The position numbers were made by a program, and so were the translations under genes. The notes beneath the pieces are model-generated. The model had not been told where the DNA came from. It ran no database searches and saw only the letters and a program-made list of their open reading frames with translations. A stretch of DNA of 64,000 nucleotides. It comes from Fimbriimonadia bacterium (lineage in GTDB: Bacteria; Armatimonadota; Fimbriimonadia; Fimbriimonadales; GBS-DC). Shown piece by piece: positions 41,931-50,945 of the stretch (its first letter is position 1; every line of letters begins with the position of its first letter). Where the stretch lies: positions 1 through 64,000 of the forward strand of contig JAHCHP010000016.1 of NCBI GenBank assembly GCA_026129765.1. The letters are read 5' to 3'.

Positions 41931-43472
41931 ATGAGCCACTTCGAGAAGAACCTGGAATTACTGATTCGCGCGCGCTACCCGCTCGTCTATGTGCAAACCG
42001 CAGAAGAGCGGCGCGCAGAAGAGGCGATTCGCGTCGTAGCCAATAAGACCCAGAAACAATTACACGTTTGGACCTACACGCGAGGGTATGACCCTGCTTT
42101 TCCTGCGCCTCCTTCCGCAGAGACATCTCGAAGAGAACTCACCCCAGACTTGGAAGCGCTGACCGTGCTGTTCCGATCCAGTGAAAACCAAATCCTCCTG
42201 TTGAAAGATTTTCATCCCTTCATGAGCGATACCCGCATCATCCGTATGCTGCGCGATCTCGCGCCGCGCCTGCATAGCAGCGGTCGTTCGTTGGTCCTCA
42301 CCAGCCCTGTGCTGAAACTGCCACCCGAATTGGAAAAGGAGATCAATGTAGTTGAAATGCCACTGCCCTCCCGCGAAGAGTTGGGCTATAAACTCCGGGA
42401 ATTCCTGTTGTTGTTGCAGGATCATAAAGAGGTTCAAACCCAAATGACGCCTGCTGATTTTGAAGAAGTGGTTAGCGCGGCGCAGGGATTGACGATGGAC
42501 GAGTTTGAAAATGTCATCGCCAAATCGGTCGTAGCGAACCGCCAAATCAAGGTGCAAACCATTTTAGAGGAAAAGCAGCAGTTGATCCGTAAATCGGGCG
42601 TGTTAGAGTATTATGCGGCGCAAGAAAACCTCAGCGACATCGGTGGTTTAGATGTGTTGAAAGATTGGCTGAGAAAACGGCGCGCCTCGCTCTCGGAAAA
42701 AGCGCGGGAGTTTGGTCTACCCGCTCCCAAAGGGGTGCTGCTGCTGGGGGTGCAGGGCGGCGGTAAAAGCCTCAGCGCGAAAGCGATTGCCTCGCTCTGG
42801 AACCTGCCCATGCTGCGTTTTGACGTGGGGCGGGTGTTCGGCAGTTTAGTCGGGTCATCCGAAGCAAATATGCGCCAAGCGATTCGAACCGCCGAAGCGG
42901 TCGCGCCTTGTGTGTTGTGGATCGATGAGTTGGAAAAGGCATTCGCGGGCGTCCAAAGTTCTGGAGCGTCCGACTCTGGCACCACCGCGCGAGTCTTCGC
43001 GACCTTCTTAACTTGGCTCCAAGAGAAAAAAGCGGCGGTCTTTGTGGTCGCGACCGCCAACGACGTCTCCCAACTCCCGCCCGAGATGTTGCGCAAGGGG
43101 CGTTTCGACGAAATCTTCTTCATCGACCTGCCCACCCTGCCCGAACGAGAGCAGATTTTTGAAATTCACCTGCGCAAACGCAAACGCGACCCGAAACAGT
43201 TCGACCTGAAAAAACTGGCGCGGGCGACGAACGGCTACTCTGGCGCGGAAATCGAGCAGGTGATTGTCGGCGCGCTCTTCACTGCTTATGACGCGCAGCG
43301 CGAACTAAAAAACGAAGACATTTTGCAAGAAGCGAAAAGCATTGTGCCGATTTCGGTGATGATGCGCGAAGAGATCGATGAATTGCGCACCTGGGCGCAG
43401 ATGCGCGCTCGACCTGCCAGCGGTCCGCCGAAACCGGAACGGTCAAAACGCGCCAGTGTGGAAAAAGAATGA
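41931..43472 (+). CDS. Ycf46-type AAA+ ATPase
   Basis: A 513-residue AAA+ protein with Walker A GVQGGGKS (273-280), Walker B CVLWIDELEKAFAG (Asp332-Glu333), and sensor ATANDVSQLPPEMLRKGRFDE. The N-terminal 220 residues (IRARYPLVYVQTAEERRAEE, ILLLKDFHPFMSD, LVLTSPVLKLPPELEKEI) have the conserved Ycf46 arrangement, a degenerate ATPase domain plus a working one. Ycf46 proteins occur in cyanobacteria and plastid genomes and have been linked to CO2 or photosynthetic regulation there. In a non-phototroph the role is unknown. Translation is coupled to the AIM24 gene. Confidence 0.88.
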   Translation: MSHFEKNLELLIRARYPLVYVQTAEERRAEEAIRVVANKTQKQLHVWTYTRGYDPAFPAPPSAETSRRELTPDLEALTVLFRSSENQILLLKDFHPFMSDTRIIRMLRDLAPRLHSSGRSLVLTSPVLKLPPELEKEINVVEMPLPSREELGYKLREFLLLLQDHKEVQTQMTPADFEEVVSAAQGLTMDEFENVIAKSVVANRQIKVQTILEEKQQLIRKSGVLEYYAAQENLSDIGGLDVLKDWLRKRRASLSEKAREFGLPAPKGVLLLGVQGGGKSLSAKAIASLWNLPMLRFDVGRVFGSLVGSSEANMRQAIRTAEAVAPCVLWIDELEKAFAGVQSSGASDSGTTARVFATFLTWLQEKKAAVFVVATANDVSQLPPEMLRKGRFDEIFFIDLPTLPEREQIFEIHLRKRKRDPKQFDLKKLARATNGYSGAEIEQVIVGALFTAYDAQRELKNEDILQEAKSIVPISVMMREEIDELRTWAQMRARPASGPPKPERSKRASVEKE

Positions 43473-43507
43473 AAACTGCGCTATACTAATTCACAGAGGA
43501 AAATTTT

Positions 43508-44149
43508 ATGGGTGTTGTCAATACACGCGCAGTCCCAGAAAAACCTGGATCATCGCCCATTCATATGTCTTTTGAAGATTATTTGGATTGGTTGACTGAA
43601 GATACTTGGGCTGAGTGGGTGGACGGGGACGTCATTCAACTGATGGCAGCAAGCGATCCACATCAAGCGTGGGTTGGGTGCCTTTACCGGCTGCTTGATT
43701 TTTGGTCAGAACATCATCATGCCGGAATCGTGAGGCTGGCTCCATTCCCTATCAAGCTGACCCTCCCAGAAGGAGAAATTCGTGGGAGAAAACCCGATAT
43801 TTTCTTCATTGCTCAAGATCAGATTGAACGCAAGAAACCTCATTATTTTGAAGGCGCGCCTGATTTAATCGTGGAGGTCATCAGCCGCGAAAGCCGTCAG
43901 CGAGACCGGGGCGACAAGTATTTCGAGTATGAAGCCGCGGGCGTCAAAGAATACTGGTTGGTGGACCCAGAAAGGCGCAAAATCGAATTTTATCAACTCC
44001 AACCTGAAGGCGCTTATGACATGATCGCGCCAAAAGATGGACTTTACCACAGCCTCGCTCTGCCCGGCTTCTGGCTTAAAATGGAGTGGCTTTGGCAAGA
44101 ACCGCGCTCTACAATGTTAGATATCCTAAAACAGTGGGAACTGATTTAG
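43508..44149 (+). CDS. Uma2 family endonuclease-fold protein
   Basis: The 213-residue protein has a PD-(D/E)XK core: MSFEDYLDWLTEDTWAEWVDGDVIQL, RGRKPDIFFI (Asp) and APDLIVEVIS (Asp...Glu-x-Ile), followed by KYFEYEAAGVKEYWLVDP. The family (DUF820/Uma2) is common in cyanobacteria, Chloroflexi and Armatimonadota and often occurs in multiple copies; function is not established. GAGG precedes the ATG and TATACT (43482-43487) lies upstream. It is likely an independent, mobile-like accessory gene. Confidence 0.88.
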   Translation: MGVVNTRAVPEKPGSSPIHMSFEDYLDWLTEDTWAEWVDGDVIQLMAASDPHQAWVGCLYRLLDFWSEHHHAGIVRLAPFPIKLTLPEGEIRGRKPDIFFIAQDQIERKKPHYFEGAPDLIVEVISRESRQRDRGDKYFEYEAAGVKEYWLVDPERRKIEFYQLQPEGAYDMIAPKDGLYHSLALPGFWLKMEWLWQEPRSTMLDILKQWELI

Positions 44150-44258
44150 AATCGTCCTAAACCCCAACTGTCAATTTCTGACGATTCGATTCGGCGATTG
44201 TCAAAAAAGGGGCAAAATTGACGATAGAATCACCGGCTCCTGCGCGCTGCGTCTCAGG

Positions 44259-44264
44259 TACACT
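44259..44264 (+). promoter_or_regulatory. -10-like box close to the polA start
   Basis: TACACT ends 8 nt before the ATG at 44273 and no Shine-Dalgarno is visible, so the mRNA may be leaderless or nearly so. This is weaker than the other cases because the box is imperfect. Confidence 0.35.
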
Positions 44265-44272
44265 ATACGCCG

Positions 44273-46927
44273 ATGGCGCAACTCCTCCCGCGTAAACTAT
44301 TGATTATCGATGGGCATAGCCTGCTCTATCGCGGTTTCTTCGCGACTCGCCCGCTCAGCACGGTCGACGGCAGACCCACCAATGCCGTTTATAGTTTTAT
44401 GAATATGCTGCTATCCTTATTAGAGAGCGAGCAGCCCGACTCGGTGATTGTCGCCTTCGACACGCCCGGTAAGACCTTTCGCCACGAAGAATTTGAAGAT
44501 TACAAAGCGAACCGACGCGAATCGCCCGATGAATTCCGCCCCCAAGTCGGCATGACCAAAACGCTGTTGGAAGCGTTCGGTATCCCGGTGCTGGAAGCGC
44601 CCGGTTACGAAGCGGACGACATCGTGGGAACCCTCTCCGTTCGAGCCAAAGAGCTGGGCTACGAAACGCTGATATTTACCGGCGATATGGACCAGATGCA
44701 ATTGGTCAATGACCATGTGAAAGTGCGCGCAACCGTGAAAGGAACCTCCGACCTGCATACCTTTGATGCCAATGCCGTCAAAGAGCGTTATGGCTTCGCG
44801 CCCGACCAAGTCGCTGATTATAAAGCGTTGAAAGGCGACCCCTCCGACAATATCCCCGGTGTGCCGGGAATCGGGGATAAAACCGCCTTAAAGTTACTTC
44901 AGCAGTTCGGACATGTTGAAAAAATCTTGGAGCAAATCGATGAGGTCGATCCCAAAACGCGCGAAAAAATCTTGCAGAATGTCGACCAAATGATGCACAG
45001 CAAGCGTTTGGCAACCATTCTTTTGGATATCCCTTTAGAGTTGGAGGGGATTCCTGCCTTCCAACTAACGCCGGAACATCTGCAAAAAACACAAGAAGTG
45101 CTGGAGGATTACGAATTTCGCTCAGTGCTGAGACGGTTGCCCTCCTTAGCGCGAAAGTTCGGCGCGCCAGATGTTCCCATGCCTGTTTCTGTCCGGGAAT
45201 CGTTTGCCTGTAAAGTTATTGTTCAGCCGGATGAACGCGCCCTCAGCCACGCGCTCGCGTCCGCGACCCAACTCAGCCTGCGGATTCAAGGCGACGGCGC
45301 GGTCCCTCGCAGCGAACGCCCCGCGCTCATTGCCATCAGTGTGTCCCCCGAAACCGCCTATGCGTTGCCCCTCGAAAGCAGCCTTTTTCTGCCCGACGCC
45401 TTACAAAACGCTTTAGAAAACTTGCCGCTCATCGCTTATGACGTCAAACGCGACTTGCAAAGATTGAGGCATTGGGGCTTGGTAGGCGGCAAACCCGCCT
45501 TTGACGCGCTGATCGCCGCCTACCTGCTGCAGCCTTCTCGCAGCCAATATCCGCTCCAAACGCTGGTTGAGGAGTATCTCGGTCAGAACCTGCCCGAGCC
45601 AGGTCCCGAACGCTTGGGCGTGGAGGCGGCGGCTCTGTTGCGTTTGCAGCCTGAGATGTTGAACTTGTTAGAAAAACAGGAAACGCGCGCGCTCTTCGAT
45701 GAGATCGAAATGCCGTTGACCGCGATTTTAGCCGATATGGAGTGGCAGGGCGTACGCTTGGATACCCCTTTCTTGCAAGAGCTGTCGGCGCGCTTACAAG
45801 CGGACCTGCAACTATTGGCAGAAGACATTTACAAAATCGCGGGCGAAGAGTTCAATATTGGCTCCCCCAAACAGTTGGGCGCAATCTTGTTTGAAAAATT
45901 GGGGCTGCCTTCAGGGAAAAAGACCAAAACCGGCTCCTATTCCACCGACTCGGAAGTCTTGATGATGCTGGCGGAAGAGAATCCCATTGTTTTCAAAATC
46001 GTGCAGTACCGCGAACTGTCCAAAATTCGCTCGACCTATGCAGAAGCGTTGCCCCGGCAGGTCAACCCTGAAACCGGCAGACTGCACACCTCTTTTAACC
46101 AGACCGTTGCTGCTACCGGCAGGCTGTCCAGCAGCGACCCGAATCTGCAAAATATCCCTATCCGCACCGATCTGGGTCGCGAAATCCGGCGCGCATTCAT
46201 TGCTGATCCGGGCTGCCAACTGCTCTCGCTGGACTACTCTCAAATCGAATTGCGGATTCTGGCGCATATGTCGGGCGATTCGGTGCTGGTGGAAGCCTTT
46301 GAACAAGGGAAAGATATCCATAGCGCGACTGCCGCGATGCTGTTCAACACCGACTTGGCGCATGTGAACAGCGAAATGCGCCGCCGCGCGAAAATGGTCA
46401 ACTATGCCGTTCTGTATGGCATGAGCGACTTCGGGCTTGCCAACGAACTGGGAATCAGCGTGAAAGAGGCGCATCAAATTATCGAGGATTATTTTCACCG
46501 TTTCCCTCAAGTGCGCGCCTATACCCAGTCGATTTTAGAGGAAGCGCGCGCGAAAGGCTGGGTTAGCACCCTTATGGGGCGCAAACGCTATATCCCAGAA
46601 CTGAGCAGCCAAAACCGGAACGAACGCTTAGCCGCCGAACGCGCCGCGATTAACACTCCATTTCAAGGCACCGCTGCCGATATTATGAAAGTAGCCATGA
46701 TTCGCGCCTGGAATCGCCTGAAAAAGGAGCCATTGGAGGCTCGGATACTGCTTCAGGTACATGACGAGCTGTTGTTGGAGGCTCACGACTCGGATACGCG
46801 CCTCTGCGCGGAAACCGTCGCGGAGGAGATGGAACAAGCCTATCGCCTGAATGTGCCATTGACCGTAGAGCGCAAAGCGGGCATGAATTGGCGCGATATG
46901 GAACCGATTGGCGTGAGTCATGCGTAA
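44273..46927 (+). CDS. polA: DNA polymerase I
   Basis: This 884-residue repair polymerase has an N-terminal 5' nuclease (IIDGHSLLYRGFFA, YEADDIVGTLS, GDKTALKLL), a 3'-5' exonuclease-like domain and a family A polymerase domain. Motif A is SLDYSQIELRILAH, motif B runs RRRAKMVNYAVLYGMSDFGL, and motif C is LQVHDELLLEA. The exonuclease domain lacks the catalytic DxE (the strand reads LSLRIQGDG), so proofreading is probably lost. Residue 711 is Tyr where E. coli and Taq have Phe (F762/F667). It is alone in its transcript. Confidence 0.97.
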   Translation: MAQLLPRKLLIIDGHSLLYRGFFATRPLSTVDGRPTNAVYSFMNMLLSLLESEQPDSVIVAFDTPGKTFRHEEFEDYKANRRESPDEFRPQVGMTKTLLEAFGIPVLEAPGYEADDIVGTLSVRAKELGYETLIFTGDMDQMQLVNDHVKVRATVKGTSDLHTFDANAVKERYGFAPDQVADYKALKGDPSDNIPGVPGIGDKTALKLLQQFGHVEKILEQIDEVDPKTREKILQNVDQMMHSKRLATILLDIPLELEGIPAFQLTPEHLQKTQEVLEDYEFRSVLRRLPSLARKFGAPDVPMPVSVRESFACKVIVQPDERALSHALASATQLSLRIQGDGAVPRSERPALIAISVSPETAYALPLESSLFLPDALQNALENLPLIAYDVKRDLQRLRHWGLVGGKPAFDALIAAYLLQPSRSQYPLQTLVEEYLGQNLPEPGPERLGVEAAALLRLQPEMLNLLEKQETRALFDEIEMPLTAILADMEWQGVRLDTPFLQELSARLQADLQLLAEDIYKIAGEEFNIGSPKQLGAILFEKLGLPSGKKTKTGSYSTDSEVLMMLAEENPIVFKIVQYRELSKIRSTYAEALPRQVNPETGRLHTSFNQTVAATGRLSSSDPNLQNIPIRTDLGREIRRAFIADPGCQLLSLDYSQIELRILAHMSGDSVLVEAFEQGKDIHSATAAMLFNTDLAHVNSEMRRRAKMVNYAVLYGMSDFGLANELGISVKEAHQIIEDYFHRFPQVRAYTQSILEEARAKGWVSTLMGRKRYIPELSSQNRNERLAAERAAINTPFQGTAADIMKVAMIRAWNRLKKEPLEARILLQVHDELLLEAHDSDTRLCAETVAEEMEQAYRLNVPLTVERKAGMNWRDMEPIGVSHA

Positions 46928-46983
46928 CGCTTTATTGTGAGGTACAATAGTCACACACTCTTAGCAAACTAAGGAGATCTACA

Positions 46984-47589
46984 ATGAAGATTTGGCAACT
47001 ATTTGTATTAGGCTCTATGCTCGTTATGAGCGCGCCAGCAATGGCTCAAAAGAAAGCATCCACTGCCAGCGCGAAAACCGCGAATAACGTCTGTATTGTT
47101 TCCGGCGAAAAGATTGAAAATGTGGCAAAGGCACCAAAGTTTACCTACAAAGGAAAAAGCTATGCCTTCTGCTGCAATGGCTGTATGAACAAGTTCAAAG
47201 CAAACCCCACGACCTACCTGACCAAAACCGCTTCCGTCAAATCTGCCAGTAAAACCGCCGGCGCATCCTGCTGCGCGGATGGCAAATGCGATGATGAAAA
47301 AACCGCTGATGCGAAGGGCGCTTGCTGCGCAGAAGAAGGCAATACCGCCGCCACCAAAACCGCCAGCAAACAGCCTACCGCTGCCGAACTGAAGCAGTAT
47401 GCGAACGTGGTCAATGGCAAACTGTGGTGCCCGGTTATGGACGAGTTTGTGGAAGACATGAAGAAAGGCATCAAGGTCGCGCATGCAGGCAAAACCTACT
47501 TGCTTTGCTGCTCCGACTGCCGCAAATCGTTCAACAAGAACCCTGCGAAGTACGCCAAAATGGTGACAGACAAGCAGAAAACGAACTGA
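46984..47589 (+). CDS. secreted tandem YHS-domain metal-binding protein
   Basis: A 201-residue exported protein (LFVLGSMLVMSAPAMA) with two YHS-like units: VCIVSGEKIENVAKAPKFTYKGKSY then FCCNGCMNKFKANP, and KLWCPVMDEFVED, HAGKTYLLCCSDCRKSFNKNP. The linker carries extra Cys clusters (SCCADGKC, ACCAEE). The family's Cys residues bind copper, zinc or iron, so a periplasmic metal sensor or chaperone is likely. AAGGAGAT precedes the ATG. A near-perfect terminator follows. About 14 Cys in 201 residues is exceptional here. Confidence 0.85.
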   Translation: MKIWQLFVLGSMLVMSAPAMAQKKASTASAKTANNVCIVSGEKIENVAKAPKFTYKGKSYAFCCNGCMNKFKANPTTYLTKTASVKSASKTAGASCCADGKCDDEKTADAKGACCAEEGNTAATKTASKQPTAAELKQYANVVNGKLWCPVMDEFVEDMKKGIKVAHAGKTYLLCCSDCRKSFNKNPAKYAKMVTDKQKTN

Positions 47590-47606
47590 AGATATCCTGA
47601 ATTTAC

Positions 47607-47646
47607 AAATCAAAAAGGGAGGACAAAAGTCCTCCCTTTTTGATTT
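47607..47646. terminator. perfect 18-bp Rho-independent terminator
   Basis: AAATCAAAAAGGGAGGAC (47607-47624) pairs with GTCCTCCCTTTTTGATTT (47629-47646) around AAAA. The symmetric stem with A and T tracts works on both strands. Confidence 0.9.
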
Positions 47647-47746
47647 GCCTCTTCTAAAATTCATTGAACCGAAACTTCAACTTGTTATCCCTCGTATAAA
47701 AGGTATAAGCCAAACAATACAACAAAACCATATTGGGGGGTAAATA

Positions 47747-49750
47747 ATGGCTATTCTTAAAACGGTGGCGGTGTCGCTGTTAGCGGCAGCCGTCATTCAC
47801 TTAGCGATGGCGCAATCGAAGGGCAGCGCCACAACCACTTTAGATACTGCCGCTGACCCGCGGCTGACGAAACCTATTTCGGTAGATGAGCCTGTTATTA
47901 CTTTGGGCGAGTTGGTTCAGAAGATCAACCAGCAAAGCAAAGTCAAAATCAGCGTGAGTAAACCGTTGGCTGACTCGCGAATCTGTATTGTTGCTTCGGG
48001 ACAACCTTTGGGCGCGACCTTAGAGAAAATCGCCGCGACCTTTGGCTACACTTGGGAAGTCTCAGGAGAAAAAGAAGCGCGCTCCTATAACCTGACGCAA
48101 ACCAACCAAGCCCGCCTTCAACAGCAGCAGGAAATCAAGAAAACGCGCGATTTATCGATAGAACTGTTGCGTGAGGCTCTGCAAACGATTGAAGGCGCGC
48201 TTCAGAAAGGCGATTACGAGTCGTTCCGCAAACAGATGGAGGAGATGCCTCCGCTGCCAGAAACCACGAAAGACCCCAAAGAGGCGCGCGAAATCCTGCG
48301 AAGACACGCCCTCAATTACATCAATCATTGGGAAGCTTGGATCGCAGCCGGAACCCTGCTGAGGCTGTCACCGCCCGATTGGAACCGACTGCAGCAAGGC
48401 TACCCGCTGGTCTTTTCCAGCGCAGCCCCGAATACGCCGGTTCCCAACAATGCGCTCGCGTTCTGGAAAAAGGAAACCATGCGCCAGCACGAACAGACCC
48501 GCGAAATCATGTCCAAAAACAGCGCGATCACCATCCCTTCGCCCGGCGGCAATGAACGCCCGATGAGTATGGATGACATTCTGCGCCAGCAAGAAGAGCG
48601 AACACTTGGCGTAAAAGAGTTGAGGGTCCACTTGCGCTATGACACTGAAACGGGTCAGGTGCGCTATCAACTGGAGGTTCCCTCAGAGGGCAACGAGCGG
48701 CGTGAAACGATTGCGATTGCGGTGTCTTCTGATATGCGGGGGGGACCGCGTCTCATGAGTACCCGGAACCTGCTCAACCCTGCCGATTGGCAACTGGCAG
48801 AGAAACAGCGAGAAATCATGGGCAAAAAAGAAGCGAAGCTGCCTGAATCGCTGGCGGGCGCAAAAGTGGAGCCGGACAAACGCGCGAAGGAAGATTACCT
48901 GAACCAGTACGCTTATGAGTTAGCCGCCAAAGCGCGCGCATCGAAGACCTCCGTCGTGATGGAGTGGTATCCGCTCTATCCGCCCGCCGAATCCACCATG
49001 ATGTTCATTCGCATGCCCGGCTCAGGCGAACCCGATGTGTTATCGGAAAACGGGTATGAAGTTGTGAATGAGGATGGCTGGACGATGATCCAGCATACCG
49101 CGCGCGCCTTTTCCCGCCGGGATGATGTCGCGCAGGTAAACGTCAAGCGCTGGCTATATGACACCGAAGGCAAACCCAATCTGGATATGGTCGCTGAAAT
49201 GGCGTTCTTGACCTCACCGCAGTTGGCAGGCTTGCTGAGCCATGCGGGACGCTCCTCTATGCCCAATATCTCCACTTCGGGCGGCGGTGATGTGCGTGTT
49301 GTCGCCATTCCTGGCATGGGGCTTGGCGCGCTCAGAAAACTGATTGAGGACCCCGGCTTGAAACAGGCGATGCGTCTCTATGGACAGTTAAGCCCGCTGC
49401 AAAAGCAGAAAATCGCGCAAGGCGAAATGCTGCCCTACAGCACTCTATCTGTTGCGCAACAGAAAACCTATCTGGAGACGGTCGCGCTGATCACACGCGC
49501 TCCTTTCGAAACCGTTCAAGCCCTGCTGAGAGACGGCAACACTGCGATGGATGCAGGCTTCAGCCTCAATAACGCGGCAGGAATCTCGCGAGAAGTCTCC
49601 CGGTTCAGTTTCGGAGAGGGCGATAACCCCATCTCTTTTGAGCTGAACATGGATGTGATCACGTTTAATCTGCGTTGGCGAGGGGAAGAGCTGAAAACCG
49701 ATCCGCTAACGCTTCCGAAGCCAGAAGCAAAAGACAAACGATCCACCTGA
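47747..49750 (+). CDS. secreted protein with an STN/secretin-like N-terminal domain, function unknown
   Basis: The 667-residue product has a signal peptide (VSLLAAAVIHLAMA). Residues ~35-110 read ITLGELVQKINQQSKVKISV and LGATLEKIAATFGYTWEVS, which resembles the STN domain found at the start of secretins and TonB receptors. The remaining 550 residues are mixed alpha/beta with a proline- and methionine-containing middle and I recognise no domain. GGGGGG lies about 8 nt before the ATG. It is not clustered with secretin genes; orphan PilB lies 30 kb away. Confidence 0.55.
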   Translation: MAILKTVAVSLLAAAVIHLAMAQSKGSATTTLDTAADPRLTKPISVDEPVITLGELVQKINQQSKVKISVSKPLADSRICIVASGQPLGATLEKIAATFGYTWEVSGEKEARSYNLTQTNQARLQQQQEIKKTRDLSIELLREALQTIEGALQKGDYESFRKQMEEMPPLPETTKDPKEAREILRRHALNYINHWEAWIAAGTLLRLSPPDWNRLQQGYPLVFSSAAPNTPVPNNALAFWKKETMRQHEQTREIMSKNSAITIPSPGGNERPMSMDDILRQQEERTLGVKELRVHLRYDTETGQVRYQLEVPSEGNERRETIAIAVSSDMRGGPRLMSTRNLLNPADWQLAEKQREIMGKKEAKLPESLAGAKVEPDKRAKEDYLNQYAYELAAKARASKTSVVMEWYPLYPPAESTMMFIRMPGSGEPDVLSENGYEVVNEDGWTMIQHTARAFSRRDDVAQVNVKRWLYDTEGKPNLDMVAEMAFLTSPQLAGLLSHAGRSSMPNISTSGGGDVRVVAIPGMGLGALRKLIEDPGLKQAMRLYGQLSPLQKQKIAQGEMLPYSTLSVAQQKTYLETVALITRAPFETVQALLRDGNTAMDAGFSLNNAAGISREVSRFSFGEGDNPISFELNMDVITFNLRWRGEELKTDPLTLPKPEAKDKRST

Positions 49751-49786
49751 ATGGCTTGCGCGCTTCTTATCGCGTAGGAATACAGG

Positions 49787-49827
49787 TATACTTTGAAGGG
49801 GTGAGCGGCACGACCGCTTGCTCCTTC
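49787..49827 (+). promoter_or_regulatory. promoter and GU-rich hairpin before the Idh/MocA gene
   Basis: TATACT (49787-49792) is followed by GAAGGGGTGAGCGG (49795-49808) and CCGCTTGCTCCTTC (49814-49827), which pair over 14 positions with three GU pairs around CACGA. It lies at the predicted transcript start. The TTCAATTCTTTA tail is a poor T-run. Confidence 0.4.
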
Positions 49828-49855
49828 AATTCTTTATTCCTATGGAGAGATACAC

Positions 49856-50836
49856 ATGAGCAATCCAGTTCGAATCGGTATCATTGGCAGTGGTGGCATG
49901 GCGCGCCACCATATGAACATTTTGAAAGATATGCCCGATGCCGTGATTACCGCCATCACAGAACCGAGCCAAGATCAACGCAACCACACTTTAGAGCGCT
50001 TTCCCCACCTTCAATCCGCCGCCTTTTTCAATGATCACAAAGCGATGTTAGAGAGCGCGGAACTGGATGCGGTGGTCATTGTCTCGCCCCATACCCTCCA
50101 TTTTCCACAGGCGATGGACTCGTTGGACAAAGGGCTTCATGTGATGTTGGAGAAGCCCTTTGTCTGCTCAGTAGAACATGCAGACGCTTTCATCAGCAAA
50201 ATGAAAACCACGGGTAAAGTGGGATTGGTGGGCTACCAGCGTCATTACGAACCGGTGTTTAGATATATGTACAACGGCATCCGCTCCGGCGAAATAGGCG
50301 AGGTTCAATTTATCCAAGCGATAAACTGCCAAGGTTGGTATCGCGGCACGAAAGGCTCTTGGCGTCAAGACCCCGCGCTGTCGGGGGGCGGGCAATTGAA
50401 CGACACAGGCAGTCATTTAGTAGATGTTTTGTTATGGCTGATGGGTGAACGCGCTAAGAGCGTCAGCGCGTATATGGAAAATTTCGAAGCGCAGGTCGAT
50501 ATCAATTCGGCGTTGTCGATCCAGTTCGCAAATGGCGCGATTGGTAATCTTTCGATTATCGGAAACGCCTTCACTTGGCACGAGGACATTACTGTTGGTG
50601 GCAGCAAAGGCATGTATTTCTTGCGGAACGGACATTTTCAAGTCTGCAATGAGAAAGGCGAACGGCATACCCCAGACCAACTGCCGGAAGGCTCTCAGCC
50701 GATTGTCAACTTTATACGCGCCATCCAAGGGTATGAACCGGTCTACTCCACGCCCGAAAGCGCGCGCGGTGTGATTGAACTGACCGAAGCGGCTTGGAAA
50801 TCGGCAGCGCAAGGCGGCGCGCCCGTCTCTGTGTAA
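49856..50836 (+). CDS. Gfo/Idh/MocA family oxidoreductase
   Basis: A 326-residue NAD(P)-dependent enzyme with IGIIGSGGMARHHM (Rossmann), HVMLEKPFVC (catalytic Lys in EKP) and GGQLNDTGSHLVDVLLWLMG (the His region of the C-terminal sugar-binding domain). The family oxidises or isomerises sugars or inositols. GGAGAGA precedes the ATG. It stands alone; the substrate is not deducible. Confidence 0.92.
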   Translation: MSNPVRIGIIGSGGMARHHMNILKDMPDAVITAITEPSQDQRNHTLERFPHLQSAAFFNDHKAMLESAELDAVVIVSPHTLHFPQAMDSLDKGLHVMLEKPFVCSVEHADAFISKMKTTGKVGLVGYQRHYEPVFRYMYNGIRSGEIGEVQFIQAINCQGWYRGTKGSWRQDPALSGGGQLNDTGSHLVDVLLWLMGERAKSVSAYMENFEAQVDINSALSIQFANGAIGNLSIIGNAFTWHEDITVGGSKGMYFLRNGHFQVCNEKGERHTPDQLPEGSQPIVNFIRAIQGYEPVYSTPESARGVIELTEAAWKSAAQGGAPVSV

Positions 50837-50874
50837 AATAACGGTTTCTCTTGGCGCTATAGACAGAGCAGGGA

Positions 50875-50906
50875 GGGGGCGAATACTATTCATACAATGA
50901 GCCCCC
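50875..50906. terminator. GC hairpin between convergent genes
   Basis: GGGGGC (50875-50880) pairs with GCCCCC (50901-50906), with AGGGA/TTCCCT outside it, between the Idh/MocA and Rpn genes. No long T-run, so termination is only possible. Confidence 0.4.
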
Positions 50907-50945
50907 CTTATTCCCTAACGAATTAGGCTTCTATTTGCAAGGGAA

